Source of the DNA: Desulfobacterales bacterium
GTDB lineage: Bacteria > Desulfobacterota > Desulfobacteria > Desulfobacterales > JAFDDL01
DNA: 64,000 bases
NCBI GenBank assembly: GCA_034003325.1
Contig: JAVEYW010000010.1
Coordinates: 124,001-188,000 of the forward strand
Reading direction: 5' to 3'
Below, piece by piece: positions 45,474-54,933 of this stretch. The notes under the pieces are model-generated. The model was not told where the DNA came from and made no database searches. It saw only the letters and a list, made by a program, of their open reading frames with translations. Position 1 is the first letter of the stretch. Each line of letters opens with the position of its first letter. A program made the position numbers and the translations under genes.

Positions 45474-47792
45474 TCATTTAATACAAACCTTGCGGACCTG
45501 CGCCATGTCGCAATGCCCTGCCAGCACCTTTTCAATGCCGTCCTGCTTCAGGGTCGTCATGCCGTCTTTGATGGCCTGAGCACGAATGGCCTCAACGCTT
45601 GCACCGGTTTGAATGAGGCGCTTAATATCATCGGTCCCCATGAGCAATTCGTGCAACGCCATTCGTCCCGAGTAACCGGTCCGGCGGCATTTTGAACAGC
45701 CACCGGGTTTATAAAGCACCATCTCCGTTGAAAAATCAACGCCCACATGGCGATGAAACAATTCTTCACCATATTCGCGAACAAGCGCTTCAAAATCGGC
45801 CGGCCGGGGATGAACCGGTTGTTTGCATTTTTCACATAATCTCGGCATCAAACGTTGCGCAAGTATGCATATGACGGCATCGGAAAAATTAAACGGGTCC
45901 ATTCCCATATCCAACAATCGCACAATGCTCTCCGGCGCATTATTGGTGTGAAGCGTCGAAAACACCAGATGCCCCGTCAGGGACGCCTCGATACCGATTC
46001 TCGCAGTTTCTCGATCCCGCATTTCACCGACCATGATCACGTCCGGATCCGCCCGTAAAAAGGCCCGCATGGCCGCGGCGAAATCAAAATGAATCTTCGG
46101 CTGCACCTGAACCTGCCGGAGTCCTTTTTGGGTCAATTCCACCGGGTCCTCGGCGGTCCATATTTTTTTGGTGACATCATTAATGCGATTAAGCGCCGCA
46201 TGAAGCGTCGTGGTTTTACCGGATCCCGTTGGGCCACAAACAAAAATAATGCCATAAGGCCGTTCAATAGCGCGAATAAAATTTTCAAGGTTTTCGGTTT
46301 TAAAATCCATCGCTTCCAGGGGCAATGGTTTCTCGTTCGATAACAGGCGAATCACGACATCCTCTACATCCCCCTGCGTGGGGATGGTGGCAACCCGCAA
46401 TTCCACGCTTTCCTTGCCAAATCGACCGAACCGGATTTTCCCATCCTGGGGGCGGCGCCTTTCGGCGATGTCCAGGTCCGCCATCACCTTTATTCGGGAG
46501 ACAATTGCTTTTTTATAACTTGACGGCATGTTTCGATATAATCGACATATGCCGTCCACCCTGAAGCGAATCTGCGTGTCCAGCACCCCAGAATAGGGTT
46601 CAATATGAATATCGGAAGCCCCCTGCTCCAATGCATCCAGAATGATCTTGTTGACCAGCTGCACAACCGTGCTATCCCGTTCGCTGTAATCATCGGACGC
46701 TTGCAGCTCAACTTCCGGAAGATCGGCTTCAAGCTGAACCAGTATATCGTCAATAGGCGCCGGTTCCTTTAGATGATCGGCGAAAAGATCGATCATGGCC
46801 ATAATATCCTGCCGCAGGCTAACGAAAAAACGAAGCGCCCGGCCAGAAAACACCGCCTTTATTTCATCAATGATTTCCAGGTTGTTGGGGTCGGAAACGG
46901 CAATAATAACCACGCCGTTTTCAATTCGTAACGGCACCCAGGCATTTTTCCGCAGAAACGGCACCTTCAAGCCTTTCATCAATGCACGGGGCTTTTCCAT
47001 GCCGGGTTGAAATTCGACGAAAGGGACTCTATGGTATTGACTCAGTGAGCGCCCCAAATCTTTTTTCCCGATATGAAAGGTATCGATCAAAATGGTTTCC
47101 ATGGGTACCTGCTCCTTGCGGGCAAGGGCGGCGGCTTTCTGCAATTGCGCCTCGGTAATTTGCTGCGTGTCAATCAGGTATTGATACCGGTGGGATTGAA
47201 ATTTTCGCATCCGCTTCTGGTTATACAGGGCGATGCCGAAGGTATCCGCCAATTGCCGAATCGCGCTTTCATCCAATGGATCAAATCGTGAATTATTCTT
47301 CCGGTTGATAACCTGCAGGGCACCAAGCAGATATTTTTTAAACACAATAGGATGGGCCAGGACTTGCTTGGTGGTGTATCCGCTTTGAGCGTCCCATCGG
47401 GGATCGAATTGAAGCTGGGGATGAATCTTTGTTAATTCATCCTTGTCCCGGACATCATAAACATTGATGAGTTTGTGCTTGAAAGCGGCGTGACCGGCGA
47501 TACTGGCCGTGGATACCGGCAGGTCGATCGCCTTTATTTCATCCCCTGATTTAAAACGGGATACGAGCCGGTCGGTGATTCCGTCTATGGTGTAAACCGT
47601 TAGCCGCTCCGCCTGAAAAAGGGCGGTTATCTCCTTTTCCTTTCGAATCAGGATATCATCAATATCCTTGGCGGCATGAATCATGTTGCAAATGGTATGA
47701 AGTTTTTCCCGATATTCCACCTCATCTTTTAAACCGCGGACGTCCGCCGGCTTCAGGGATAAGGCCTTCGATGTGTTGTGCATATGCCGCAC
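45474..47792 (-). CDS. GspE/PilB-type ATPase with N-terminal GAF domain
   Basis: 772 residues. Residues about 25-200 are a GAF domain (DIDDILIRKEKEITALFQAE, then LAHPIVFKKYLLGALQVINR), about 205-340 an MshEN domain that in relatives binds c-di-GMP, and about 370-760 the ATPase core: Walker A (GPTGSGKTTTL, Lys526), DPDVIMVGEMRDRETARIG, LVFSTLHTNN and zinc cysteines (CEKC...CSKC). ATG at 47783 is an equally good start. Paralogue of the cNMP-bearing ATPase 141 bases downstream. No pilin, prepilin peptidase or PilC gene lies in the window. Confidence 0.92.
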   Translation of the reverse strand: MRHMHNTSKALSLKPADVRGLKDEVEYREKLHTICNMIHAAKDIDDILIRKEKEITALFQAERLTVYTIDGITDRLVSRFKSGDEIKAIDLPVSTASIAGHAAFKHKLINVYDVRDKDELTKIHPQLQFDPRWDAQSGYTTKQVLAHPIVFKKYLLGALQVINRKNNSRFDPLDESAIRQLADTFGIALYNQKRMRKFQSHRYQYLIDTQQITEAQLQKAAALARKEQVPMETILIDTFHIGKKDLGRSLSQYHRVPFVEFQPGMEKPRALMKGLKVPFLRKNAWVPLRIENGVVIIAVSDPNNLEIIDEIKAVFSGRALRFFVSLRQDIMAMIDLFADHLKEPAPIDDILVQLEADLPEVELQASDDYSERDSTVVQLVNKIILDALEQGASDIHIEPYSGVLDTQIRFRVDGICRLYRNMPSSYKKAIVSRIKVMADLDIAERRRPQDGKIRFGRFGKESVELRVATIPTQGDVEDVVIRLLSNEKPLPLEAMDFKTENLENFIRAIERPYGIIFVCGPTGSGKTTTLHAALNRINDVTKKIWTAEDPVELTQKGLRQVQVQPKIHFDFAAAMRAFLRADPDVIMVGEMRDRETARIGIEASLTGHLVFSTLHTNNAPESIVRLLDMGMDPFNFSDAVICILAQRLMPRLCEKCKQPVHPRPADFEALVREYGEELFHRHVGVDFSTEMVLYKPGGCSKCRRTGYSGRMALHELLMGTDDIKRLIQTGASVEAIRAQAIKDGMTTLKQDGIEKVLAGHCDMAQVRKVCIK

Positions 47793-47830
47793 CTGCTCCG
47801 CTTGAAATGAGAATCAACCCGAACGAGAAG

Positions 47831-48061
47831 CTATTTTTTTTTCAACTGCCGGTAATTTTCGATTATTTTCTTGACCCCCCCGCCAATCAGCAAGACGCCG
47901 AGCAAATAAAGGCAGAAACGGATAAAGAAGAGTACTGAAGCAAATTGCTCGATTTGCGCTATCCTCGGCATCACTTGGGGGATTCGGAAAAACACGGCAA
48001 TGCCGGTGATCGTCAGGAGAACACCCCATGAAATATGCAAAAGGATCTTTTGTTTTTCCAT
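47831..48061 (-). CDS. Small two-helix membrane protein
   Basis: 76 residues from ATG 48061, which has GGCGGAG eight bases before it. Two hydrophobic helices (about 8-28 and 38-62) are separated by a short loop, and the C terminus is Lys-rich (KKIIENYRQLKKK), implying both ends in the cytoplasm. Function unknown; it lies directly upstream of the GAF-ATPase gene on the same strand. Confidence 0.65.
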   Translation of the reverse strand: MEKQKILLHISWGVLLTITGIAVFFRIPQVMPRIAQIEQFASVLFFIRFCLYLLGVLLIGGGVKKIIENYRQLKKK

Positions 48062-48135
48062 TGTTTCGGCTCCGCCTGCAGGCAATCCGAATGTACGGTT
48101 TTGAAACTTAACCCTCTACCAAAAAGCCTGAAACT

Positions 48136-48217
48136 CACGCAAAGACGCAAAGATCGCAAGGTAACCCGCTAAACCACAGGCGGTTTTTTCTCCGCGTTCT
48201 TGGCGGCTTCGCGTGAA
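48136..48217. repeat. Dispersed-type repeat pair (CACGCAAAGACGCAAAG motif)
   Basis: CACGCAAAGACGCAAAGATC-like sequence at 48136-48161 faces an inverted, diverged relative at 48188-48217 (TTCTCCGCGTTCTTGGCGGC and on). Such sequences recur between genes in many proteobacterial genomes. It lies in the 217-base gap between the crotonase stop and the small membrane protein. Confidence 0.5.
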
Positions 48218-48278
48218 AAATCAGTTTTGATGCATCTACCCATTTGGTTAAAACGCCGATTCAATCATCGGTTCGGCT

Positions 48279-49070
48279 TCAGTCATCCAGCTTTCCGTTA
48301 AATGCCGCCTTTCTTTTTTCAAGGAATGCACCAAAGCCTTCCTTGGCGTCACTGCTGACAGTCGCCAGGGCGAAATGATTCATTTCAATGCGACAACCGG
48401 TTTGCAGATCGGCATCAAACCCGTTGTTGATCGCTTGTTTGGCGGCCCTGACGGACACCACCCCCTTGGCAGCGATCGTTTGGGCGGTCTTCATCACTTC
48501 AGCCATCAGTGCCTCGGGCGCGCAAACCCGGTTGACCATCCCGATCTCCTTTGCCTCGGCAGCGGAAATCATCTTACCGGTCAGAATCATCTCCTTGGCC
48601 ATGTTCTTTCCGACCAAGCGTGCCAGCCGCTGCGTCCCACCGTAGCCCGGAATGATGCCGAGATTGATTTCAGGCAGCCCGAATTGCGCCTTCTCGGAAG
48701 CATAGATAAAATCGCACGCCAAGGCAATCTCGCTTCCTCCACCAAGGGCAAACCCGTTCACGGCTGCGATCACGGGTTGCGGAAGATTTTCCAGCTTAAA
48801 CAAAATGGCATGGCCGCGTTCAGACAGCAGCTTGGACTGCAGCGGGCTCAGTTTGGCCAATTCCGTAATATCGGCCCCTGCAACAAAGGCTTTTTCTCCG
48901 GCACCCGTCAGCACCAGCACACGCACATCAGGGTTTGCAGCAATCCCGTCAAGCGCTTTGGAAAACTCCTTTAATAAGGCATCATTCAAGGCATTTAACG
49001 CTTTGGGTCGATTAAAGGTAATAACTGCGATTGCATCACTGACGTTAACCATAATATTTTCGTAATCCAT
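48279..49070 (-). CDS. Enoyl-CoA hydratase/crotonase family protein
   Basis: 263 residues. Crotonase fold with both oxyanion-hole segments (KAFVAGADITEL and VNGFALGGGSEIALACDF) and the two catalytic glutamates, in GGSEIA and FGLPEINLGIIPGYGGTQRL. This fits hydration of short-chain enoyl-CoA such as crotonyl-CoA (butyrate or beta-oxidation). ATG 49070 with AAGGGG seven bases ahead is chosen over an upstream in-frame start. No other acyl-CoA genes adjoin it. Confidence 0.92.
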   Translation of the reverse strand: MDYENIMVNVSDAIAVITFNRPKALNALNDALLKEFSKALDGIAANPDVRVLVLTGAGEKAFVAGADITELAKLSPLQSKLLSERGHAILFKLENLPQPVIAAVNGFALGGGSEIALACDFIYASEKAQFGLPEINLGIIPGYGGTQRLARLVGKNMAKEMILTGKMISAAEAKEIGMVNRVCAPEALMAEVMKTAQTIAAKGVVSVRAAKQAINNGFDADLQTGCRIEMNHFALATVSSDAKEGFGAFLEKRKAAFNGKLDD

Positions 49071-49126
49071 TGAGTCCCCTTTCACAATAACCACCTGTTG
49101 ATTGAAAAAAATATAATAAAAATACG

Positions 49127-50917
49127 CTATCCGTTTATGTTGCCTCTTTGTTTCCGATCCATAAAGGCTGTGGGGTTAATTTCCTTCATATAGCCCTTAA
49201 TACCCCGTATGATCGCATCCGTCAGCCGATCCTGATAGGTAGTATTCATCAAACGCTCGCACTCCCGTGCGTTGCTGATGAAAGAAGTTTCAACCAATAT
49301 GGCCGGCATCTGCGCACCGAGCAGGACATAAAAGGGGGCTTGTTTCACCCCCTTATCCTTGATGCGATCATAGCGATTGCTGAGTCCCTCATATAATCGG
49401 TTCTGCACATGCGCCGCCAGGCGACTCGATTCGTTAACCTTGGCGTTGTTCATTAAATCGTTTAGAATCGTTTGAAGATCGCTGATGTTTTTGGTGGAGG
49501 TCGCATTTTCCCTCGCGGCCACGAGAATGGCGTCATTATCGGTAGCAAGGTTTAAAAAATACGTTTCAATACCAAAAGCACGACTGTCGCTATGGGCATT
49601 GGTATGAATGGAAATGAAAAGGTCCGCGTCGCTGGTATTGGCGATGGCGGTGCGTTCTTCAAGGGTCAGGTAGCGATCACTGGTGCGTGTCATGATAACT
49701 TCACAACCAAGATCTGCGCGAACTTTTTGGGCCAGACGCTTGCCGATTTGCAAAACGACATCCTTTTCATAAACACCGCGCTTGTAGCCCGGCGCGCCGA
49801 AATCTTTTCCACCATGCCCCGGGTCGATAACGATTCGGCGTACTCCGAGCGCCAACTGGCGCGCTATAGCGCTTTTCCCGAAATCCTCTTTTTGCCCACC
49901 CGATGGCGGCAGTGTAATACTCGCAGATCGACTCCCGATGTCCGTATCTCCCCAGACATCCACAACAATTCGAAAAGGATTGCGCAGGGAAAAAACCTTA
50001 TATGTTTTAAAGGATTTGATGTCCACAACGACCCGAACGCATTCCGGCGTATATTGTCCGGCCCTGGCGTCAAGGAGCAAATCGTCATTTATCGGAATGA
50101 GTTTCTGCAACCCGTCGCCCAGGCGGCTGCGATCAAAATCCACATACAGGCGCTGGGGTTTGTCGATGGAAGGATCTTTTTTCAGAAGCCGATGCGCATA
50201 CGTTGTTTCTTTTTCCACGTCAATAACAATGCGGGTATAGTTGGCGTTGGACCAAAAACGCAACCCCGATACAGTGGTCAGTCCCGAACCTGTACGCATT
50301 CTCGAGTCCGTGGTCGATTCGGAATCGGCAGGCCTTCCGGAATCTGTAAGCATTCCCGAAGCGCCCGGTTTGAAAAACCGGGGCGCCTTTACTATCAGCG
50401 ACTTGGCAGCAGGCGATACCACCGCCTCTTTTTTCTGAGAAGGCTTCGCAGAGGAGTAAATCGGCTTATGGTTCGGTATTTTTACAGCCTGCGGGGGTGG
50501 GGCTTTGAGGAAATTGGCGCCGCCAATACGTCGCAACTCCTGCTCTGCCTTGGCGTTATACCTGCTTGCCGGATATTGCTTAATAATAGCCTCAAATCTA
50601 TTCAGTGCTTCTTTTCGATCCGACGCCATCCCCGAGCGCCTGAATAATTCATCATACAATTTTCCCGCCCAATAAAGCCCGGCGGCCGCCCATGGGCCGG
50701 AGGGCGCCATTTCATGTACTTTCTGGTATTTTTTAATACAATTTAGCCAGTTATGCCGGTATTTCTGCTTTGAGGCATTGCCCCGAAGGGATCGGTACGC
50801 AGCCTCGGCGTTTAAAAACCGGCTTTCAGCGGTCTCAGCGAGCGACACATAAGGCGTCAACGCCATAAAGGCAAAGACACACATTAATCCGATGTTAACG
50901 ATGGCTCGATTCAACAT
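49127..50917 (-). CDS. N-acetylmuramoyl-L-alanine amidase with AMIN domain (AmiC-like)
   Basis: 596 residues, periplasmic. Signal peptide (about 1-27), a TPR-like segment (about 30-130), a Ser/Thr/Asp low-complexity stretch (about 190-215), an AMIN domain (about 220-330, FWSNANYTRIVIDVEKE) that targets the septum, and an Amidase_3 catalytic domain (about 365-580) with zinc ligands in IVIDPGHGGKDFGAPG, the Glu in VYEKDVV and SIHTNAH, plus VETSFISN. Cleaves the amide between MurNAc and the stem peptide. Fourteen bases after mutS on the same strand. Confidence 0.93.
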   Translation of the reverse strand: MLNRAIVNIGLMCVFAFMALTPYVSLAETAESRFLNAEAAYRSLRGNASKQKYRHNWLNCIKKYQKVHEMAPSGPWAAAGLYWAGKLYDELFRRSGMASDRKEALNRFEAIIKQYPASRYNAKAEQELRRIGGANFLKAPPPQAVKIPNHKPIYSSAKPSQKKEAVVSPAAKSLIVKAPRFFKPGASGMLTDSGRPADSESTTDSRMRTGSGLTTVSGLRFWSNANYTRIVIDVEKETTYAHRLLKKDPSIDKPQRLYVDFDRSRLGDGLQKLIPINDDLLLDARAGQYTPECVRVVVDIKSFKTYKVFSLRNPFRIVVDVWGDTDIGSRSASITLPPSGGQKEDFGKSAIARQLALGVRRIVIDPGHGGKDFGAPGYKRGVYEKDVVLQIGKRLAQKVRADLGCEVIMTRTSDRYLTLEERTAIANTSDADLFISIHTNAHSDSRAFGIETYFLNLATDNDAILVAARENATSTKNISDLQTILNDLMNNAKVNESSRLAAHVQNRLYEGLSNRYDRIKDKGVKQAPFYVLLGAQMPAILVETSFISNARECERLMNTTYQDRLTDAIIRGIKGYMKEINPTAFMDRKQRGNING

Positions 50918-50931
50918 ACGCTTTCAATCGA

Positions 50932-53550
50932 TCAAAATTTGGCCTTTCGGCACAGTTCATCCAGCGTGTTCAGCGCTTCCAGCGGTGTCATGCCCGCAAT
51001 ATCAAGATGCCGCAATTTATCCATCACCATTTTTTCAGCCGAGCAAAACATATCCATCTGAACAGGGCCTTTGGGTTCTTTTGAAGCAAGCGTCCCGTCC
51101 GCAGAAAGGCCTTTAACACCATTATTGGCCGTTTCGATCCTTAAGAGAATCTTTTTGGAGCGCCGAATGACCTCATCGGGAATTCCGGCCAAACGGGCGA
51201 CCTGAATACCGTAGCTTCGGTTCGTTCCCCCTTCTACCAGTTTTCTTAAGAAAATGATCTCATCATTCCATTCCTTTACGGCGATATGGAAATTTTTCAC
51301 TCGGTTTTTTTGTCTCACCAACTCCGTCAACTCATGGTAGTGTGTGGCAAACAGCGTTTTTACACCCTTTCCGTGCAGGTCATGAAGATACTCGGCCACA
51401 GCCCAGGCAATGCTCATTCCGTCAAACGTGCTCGTTCCACGCCCTATTTCATCGATAATCACAAGGCTCTGTGGTGTTGCATGATTCAGAATATTGGCGG
51501 TCTCCTGCATCTCGACCATAAAGGTGCTCTGCCCCGCGGAAAGATTGTCCAGGGCGCCCACCCGGGTAAATATTCGATCAATCACCGGCAAATCCGCCCT
51601 TGCCGCAGGGACGAAACTGCCAAGTTGCGCCATAATAGCGAAAATCGCCACTTGCCGCAAGACCGTTGATTTGCCGGCCATATTCGGCCCCGTAATAATA
51701 AGCACCTGGTTTTCCGTATCGTCCATTCGAATGGTATTCGGAACAAATCGCTCCCCGCTGATCATAATCTCAACCACGGGATGGCGACCGGACTCGATCG
51801 TCAACGATCCTTCCGTATTGATACGGGGCCGGCAATACCCCTTGGTCTGGGCCAATTCAGCCAGGCTCAGCAGGCAATCGACACGCGCGATAAACTTCGC
51901 AACGCCTTGAATCAACACATTTACGGAAATCATCTCGTTTCTGATTTCCGTAAAAATATCATATTCCATGGACGCGCGTTTTTCTTCAGCGCCCAGCACC
52001 TGATTTTCATACTGCTTCAACTCATCGGTAATGTATCGCTCGGCATTGACCAGCGTCTGCTTGCGAACATAATGGTCCGGAACGGATTGGCTATGGGTGT
52101 TGGGCACCTCGATATAATACCCGAACACTTTATTGTATCGTACCTTTAACGAATTGATGCCGGTTTTTCCCCGCTCATCAGCTTCCAAAGCCGCCAGAAA
52201 TCCTTTTCCGTCCCTGCTGACACGGATCAAGGCATCCAGCTCCGGAGAAAACCCGGTTTTAATCATCCCGCCTTCGTTGATGGTCGGAGGAGCATCTTCC
52301 CTTACCGCTGCCTCAATGCGTTCAGCCAATGCTTCAAGCGGCTCAAGATTCCCCGCCCACAGATACAGAAAAGAACTTAATCCGGATAAATGAGTCCATA
52401 TTTCAGGTAGTTGCTGAATGGAGTGTTTCAGCGCCGTCAAGTCCCTGGCATTACAGTGGCCCATCGTGATCTTGCTGCCGAGCCGCTCCATATCCTGAAC
52501 GTGTTTGAGCTTCTCCCGAAGACACCTTCGCACCGGAACATTTTTAAGCGCCTCTTCCACGGCATCAAGCCGCGCTTCAATCTTTTCCTTATCCAGCAAC
52601 GGATATCGAAGCCAGTTTCGAAGCATTCGCCCGCCCATGGCGGTCCGGGTATAGTCGATAACCCCCAGCAAAGCGCCTCGCTTCGTGCCGGTTCGCATGT
52701 TTTTCAGAAGTTCCAAATTCTGGCAGCTCGTATCGTCAACCCATAAGTACTCATTCAGAAAATAGGTCTCGATGCCTGAAAGGTGTGTGATCTTCTGCTT
52801 CTGGGTTTCCTTGACATAATGCAACAACCCGCCTGCCGCGCTGATCGCTGCCGGCAGTTTTTCGCATCCGAAACCTTCCAGGCTGAGCGTGTTGAATTGT
52901 TCCGTAAGCTGTTGCTTTGCCCGATGCGGCTCATAGGCACTGTCCGGAAGCCGGGTAACGGCCGTTCCACGCAGCGCATTGTAAATGGGCAGAAACACCC
53001 CGTCAGTGCCGAGGCCCTCGGGCAACGTCGCTTCGCTGGGCGAAATACGAAAAATCTCATCGGCAATCGCGGCGGCTTTAACGGTTTCGGTCACCCGAAA
53101 AGCACCGGTTGAGATATCCAGATATGCAATTCCCAGCGTGTCTTTGTTTTTCGCGACGGACAGAATGTAATTGTTGATTTTTTCTTCCAGAAAAGCATCT
53201 TCGACGATCATTCCCGGCGTGATGACCCGAACCACCTCGCGTTTGACCAGTCCCTTGGCAGTTGCCGGATCTTCCACCTGATCACAGATAGCGACTTTAT
53301 GTCCGTTTTCAATCAGCCGAGCGATATAGGACTGGGCCGCCCGATAGGGAACCCCGCACATCGGCACCTTTTCCTGTTCGTTCTTATTTCGGGAGGTGAG
53401 TGTTATCTCCAACACCTTGGAAGCCACAAGGGCATCGTCAAAGAACATTTCATAAAAATCACCCATGCGGTAAAAAAGAATCGCATCCCCATGATCTGCC
53501 TTTATCGACAGGTATTGTTGCATCATGGGGGTTGTTTTGGGACCGGCCAT
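50932..53550 (-). CDS. mutS: DNA mismatch repair protein MutS
   Basis: 872 residues, full length. The mismatch-reading Phe-X-Glu lies in FYRMGDFYEMFFDDA. The ATPase has Walker A GPNMAGKST (Lys627), the STFMVEM signature, IIDEIGRGTSTFDG Walker B and the ATHYHEL loop. The C-terminal dimerisation tail is present. Recognises mispairs and recruits MutL; mutL is not in this window. Confidence 0.98.
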   Translation of the reverse strand: MAGPKTTPMMQQYLSIKADHGDAILFYRMGDFYEMFFDDALVASKVLEITLTSRNKNEQEKVPMCGVPYRAAQSYIARLIENGHKVAICDQVEDPATAKGLVKREVVRVITPGMIVEDAFLEEKINNYILSVAKNKDTLGIAYLDISTGAFRVTETVKAAAIADEIFRISPSEATLPEGLGTDGVFLPIYNALRGTAVTRLPDSAYEPHRAKQQLTEQFNTLSLEGFGCEKLPAAISAAGGLLHYVKETQKQKITHLSGIETYFLNEYLWVDDTSCQNLELLKNMRTGTKRGALLGVIDYTRTAMGGRMLRNWLRYPLLDKEKIEARLDAVEEALKNVPVRRCLREKLKHVQDMERLGSKITMGHCNARDLTALKHSIQQLPEIWTHLSGLSSFLYLWAGNLEPLEALAERIEAAVREDAPPTINEGGMIKTGFSPELDALIRVSRDGKGFLAALEADERGKTGINSLKVRYNKVFGYYIEVPNTHSQSVPDHYVRKQTLVNAERYITDELKQYENQVLGAEEKRASMEYDIFTEIRNEMISVNVLIQGVAKFIARVDCLLSLAELAQTKGYCRPRINTEGSLTIESGRHPVVEIMISGERFVPNTIRMDDTENQVLIITGPNMAGKSTVLRQVAIFAIMAQLGSFVPAARADLPVIDRIFTRVGALDNLSAGQSTFMVEMQETANILNHATPQSLVIIDEIGRGTSTFDGMSIAWAVAEYLHDLHGKGVKTLFATHYHELTELVRQKNRVKNFHIAVKEWNDEIIFLRKLVEGGTNRSYGIQVARLAGIPDEVIRRSKKILLRIETANNGVKGLSADGTLASKEPKGPVQMDMFCSAEKMVMDKLRHLDIAGMTPLEALNTLDELCRKAKF

Positions 53551-53589
53551 GGCTACTCGATACGGGGTGTTAACATCGTGAAGACGCCA

Positions 53590-53982
53590 TCAAGTGTTTG
53601 GCTGCGGATCGGAAACGGGCTCGACATCGACCACCGATGGTTCCTCGGAAACGGCTTCCTTGTGCGTGCTTCTCAATTCCAGCTCTTTTCTGAGCTGAGA
53701 AATCAGGTCCAGAAGCGACTCATTTTTCGCACGAAGATCCTTGATGATCCGATTGGATTTAAACCGCTGCATCAAACTGAAAAAATAGGCGATGAGAAGT
53801 CCGACCATAAAGCAGCCCAAAAACCAGACCGCGTGCGGAAGCGCCGGTGAGGTATACGGCGATGTTATATAGGGATTGAACACAAAACTCTGTGGTTCTT
53901 TAAAAAATTCTTTATTTTGAAAAAAAAGAAGCACAATAACGACGATGAGAATGAGCCAGAGTGCGATTTTCACTTTTTTCAT
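53590..53982 (-). CDS. LapA-domain membrane protein
   Basis: 130 residues. Helix one (about 6-22, LWLILIVVIVLLFFQN) and helix two (about 53-72) flank a periplasmic loop; a cytoplasmic coiled coil (about 75-108) and an acidic tail follow. The layout is that of LapA/YciS lipopolysaccharide-assembly proteins, though the loop is longer than usual. Same strand as and upstream of mutS. Confidence 0.8.
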   Translation of the reverse strand: MKKVKIALWLILIVVIVLLFFQNKEFFKEPQSFVFNPYITSPYTSPALPHAVWFLGCFMVGLLIAYFFSLMQRFKSNRIIKDLRAKNESLLDLISQLRKELELRSTHKEAVSEEPSVVDVEPVSDPQPNT

Positions 53983-54085
53983 CTTATCTCTCCCTTATGG
54001 CGACACCGGCGCACCCTAAATGGGGACGCTGATCGACTTTCGATAATCTCAGGTCGGCATTACTTACTCTTTTCATGCTGAAAAC

Positions 54086-54826
54086 TCAACCATTTTTTCC
54101 CCCGCTCAGGGGAACCAGCTCCAGCTTTCCCCATACCCCCATCTGCTCTCCGACAATAATGAGTATCCCTTCAACCCCGTCAATCGTTTGGCCGAAGGCC
54201 ATTGCCTGCTGAATTTCTTTGGCGGACAACACGCGATTGCCGATAGCGGTAGCAGCAGCATCCGCAAGGGCACAGCTTTTGGAAACGACAGAAACCGCAT
54301 CCGCGTTGCCAAAACTGAGCGAATGGCCCACTGTGCCCGAAGAGGTGCAAACAGCCATGGGGGCATTACCCGATGCGATATTAAGGCCGATCCGCAAGCT
54401 TAAGGGAGATTTTCCGGCATAAATTCCCACCGTAACGGGCGCATCGGTCTTGATGTAAACATCCCCGCCGTTTTCAATGATTACTTCTTTCGAGTAGACC
54501 GACAAATCTTCCCCGACTCGCTGCGAAACCGCGCCGGCAACGGATGCCATCGGTCCGACACCCGCCTTTTGGCCTGCGCGAATCATATCCCATACAATCG
54601 CCGGCATGGGTTCGCTCACCGTCCAGGGAACCAAGCTCGTTGCAAAGACCGGATGCTGGGCAATAAAGGCTTCAAGAAACCTGCGGTGACAAAGAATGCT
54701 GTTCAGAGCGATTCGATCCAACGGCTTGTCGGCACGAATGAGCAAGTCCGTCTCTCTGACGGTTATGTTAAAGGTGGTCAACCCCTCTTTTTGAATTCGG
54801 TGACGATAGGTGCGTGGTTGGTTCAC
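54086..54826 (-). CDS. UPF0280 family protein
   Basis: 246 residues, ApbE-like fold without the FAD-binding signature. Characteristic segments: GPMASVAGAVSQRVGE, IENGGDVYIKTD, VCTSSGTVGHSLSFGNADAV and ADAAATAIGNRV. Members occur in anaerobes and methanogens and are uncharacterised biochemically. GTG start; the 7-base tandem repeat lies just upstream. Confidence 0.9.
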   Translation of the reverse strand: MNQPRTYRHRIQKEGLTTFNITVRETDLLIRADKPLDRIALNSILCHRRFLEAFIAQHPVFATSLVPWTVSEPMPAIVWDMIRAGQKAGVGPMASVAGAVSQRVGEDLSVYSKEVIIENGGDVYIKTDAPVTVGIYAGKSPLSLRIGLNIASGNAPMAVCTSSGTVGHSLSFGNADAVSVVSKSCALADAAATAIGNRVLSAKEIQQAMAFGQTIDGVEGILIIVGEQMGVWGKLELVPLSGGKNG

Positions 54827-54843
54827 ATTCGGTTGTCCGTTTT

Positions 54844-54913
54844 AGCTTATAGCTGATAGCTCATAGCTCATAGCTGATAGCTCATAGCTCATAGCTGATA
54901 GCTGATAGCTAAC
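54844..54913. repeat. Tandem 7-base repeat, about ten copies
   Basis: Ten units of AGCTNAT type (AGCTGAT and AGCTCAT predominating, the last AGCTAAC) in the gap between the dGTPase-like gene stop and the UPF0280 start. Seven-base periodicity, no coding role; a likely slippage-prone locus. Confidence 0.85.
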
Positions 54914-54933
54914 AGATGATTTCTGGGTGGACG

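Noticed and set aside
49592..50647. 351-codon plus-strand frame opposite the amidase
   Set aside because: Shadow of the amidase gene; no recognisable motif.
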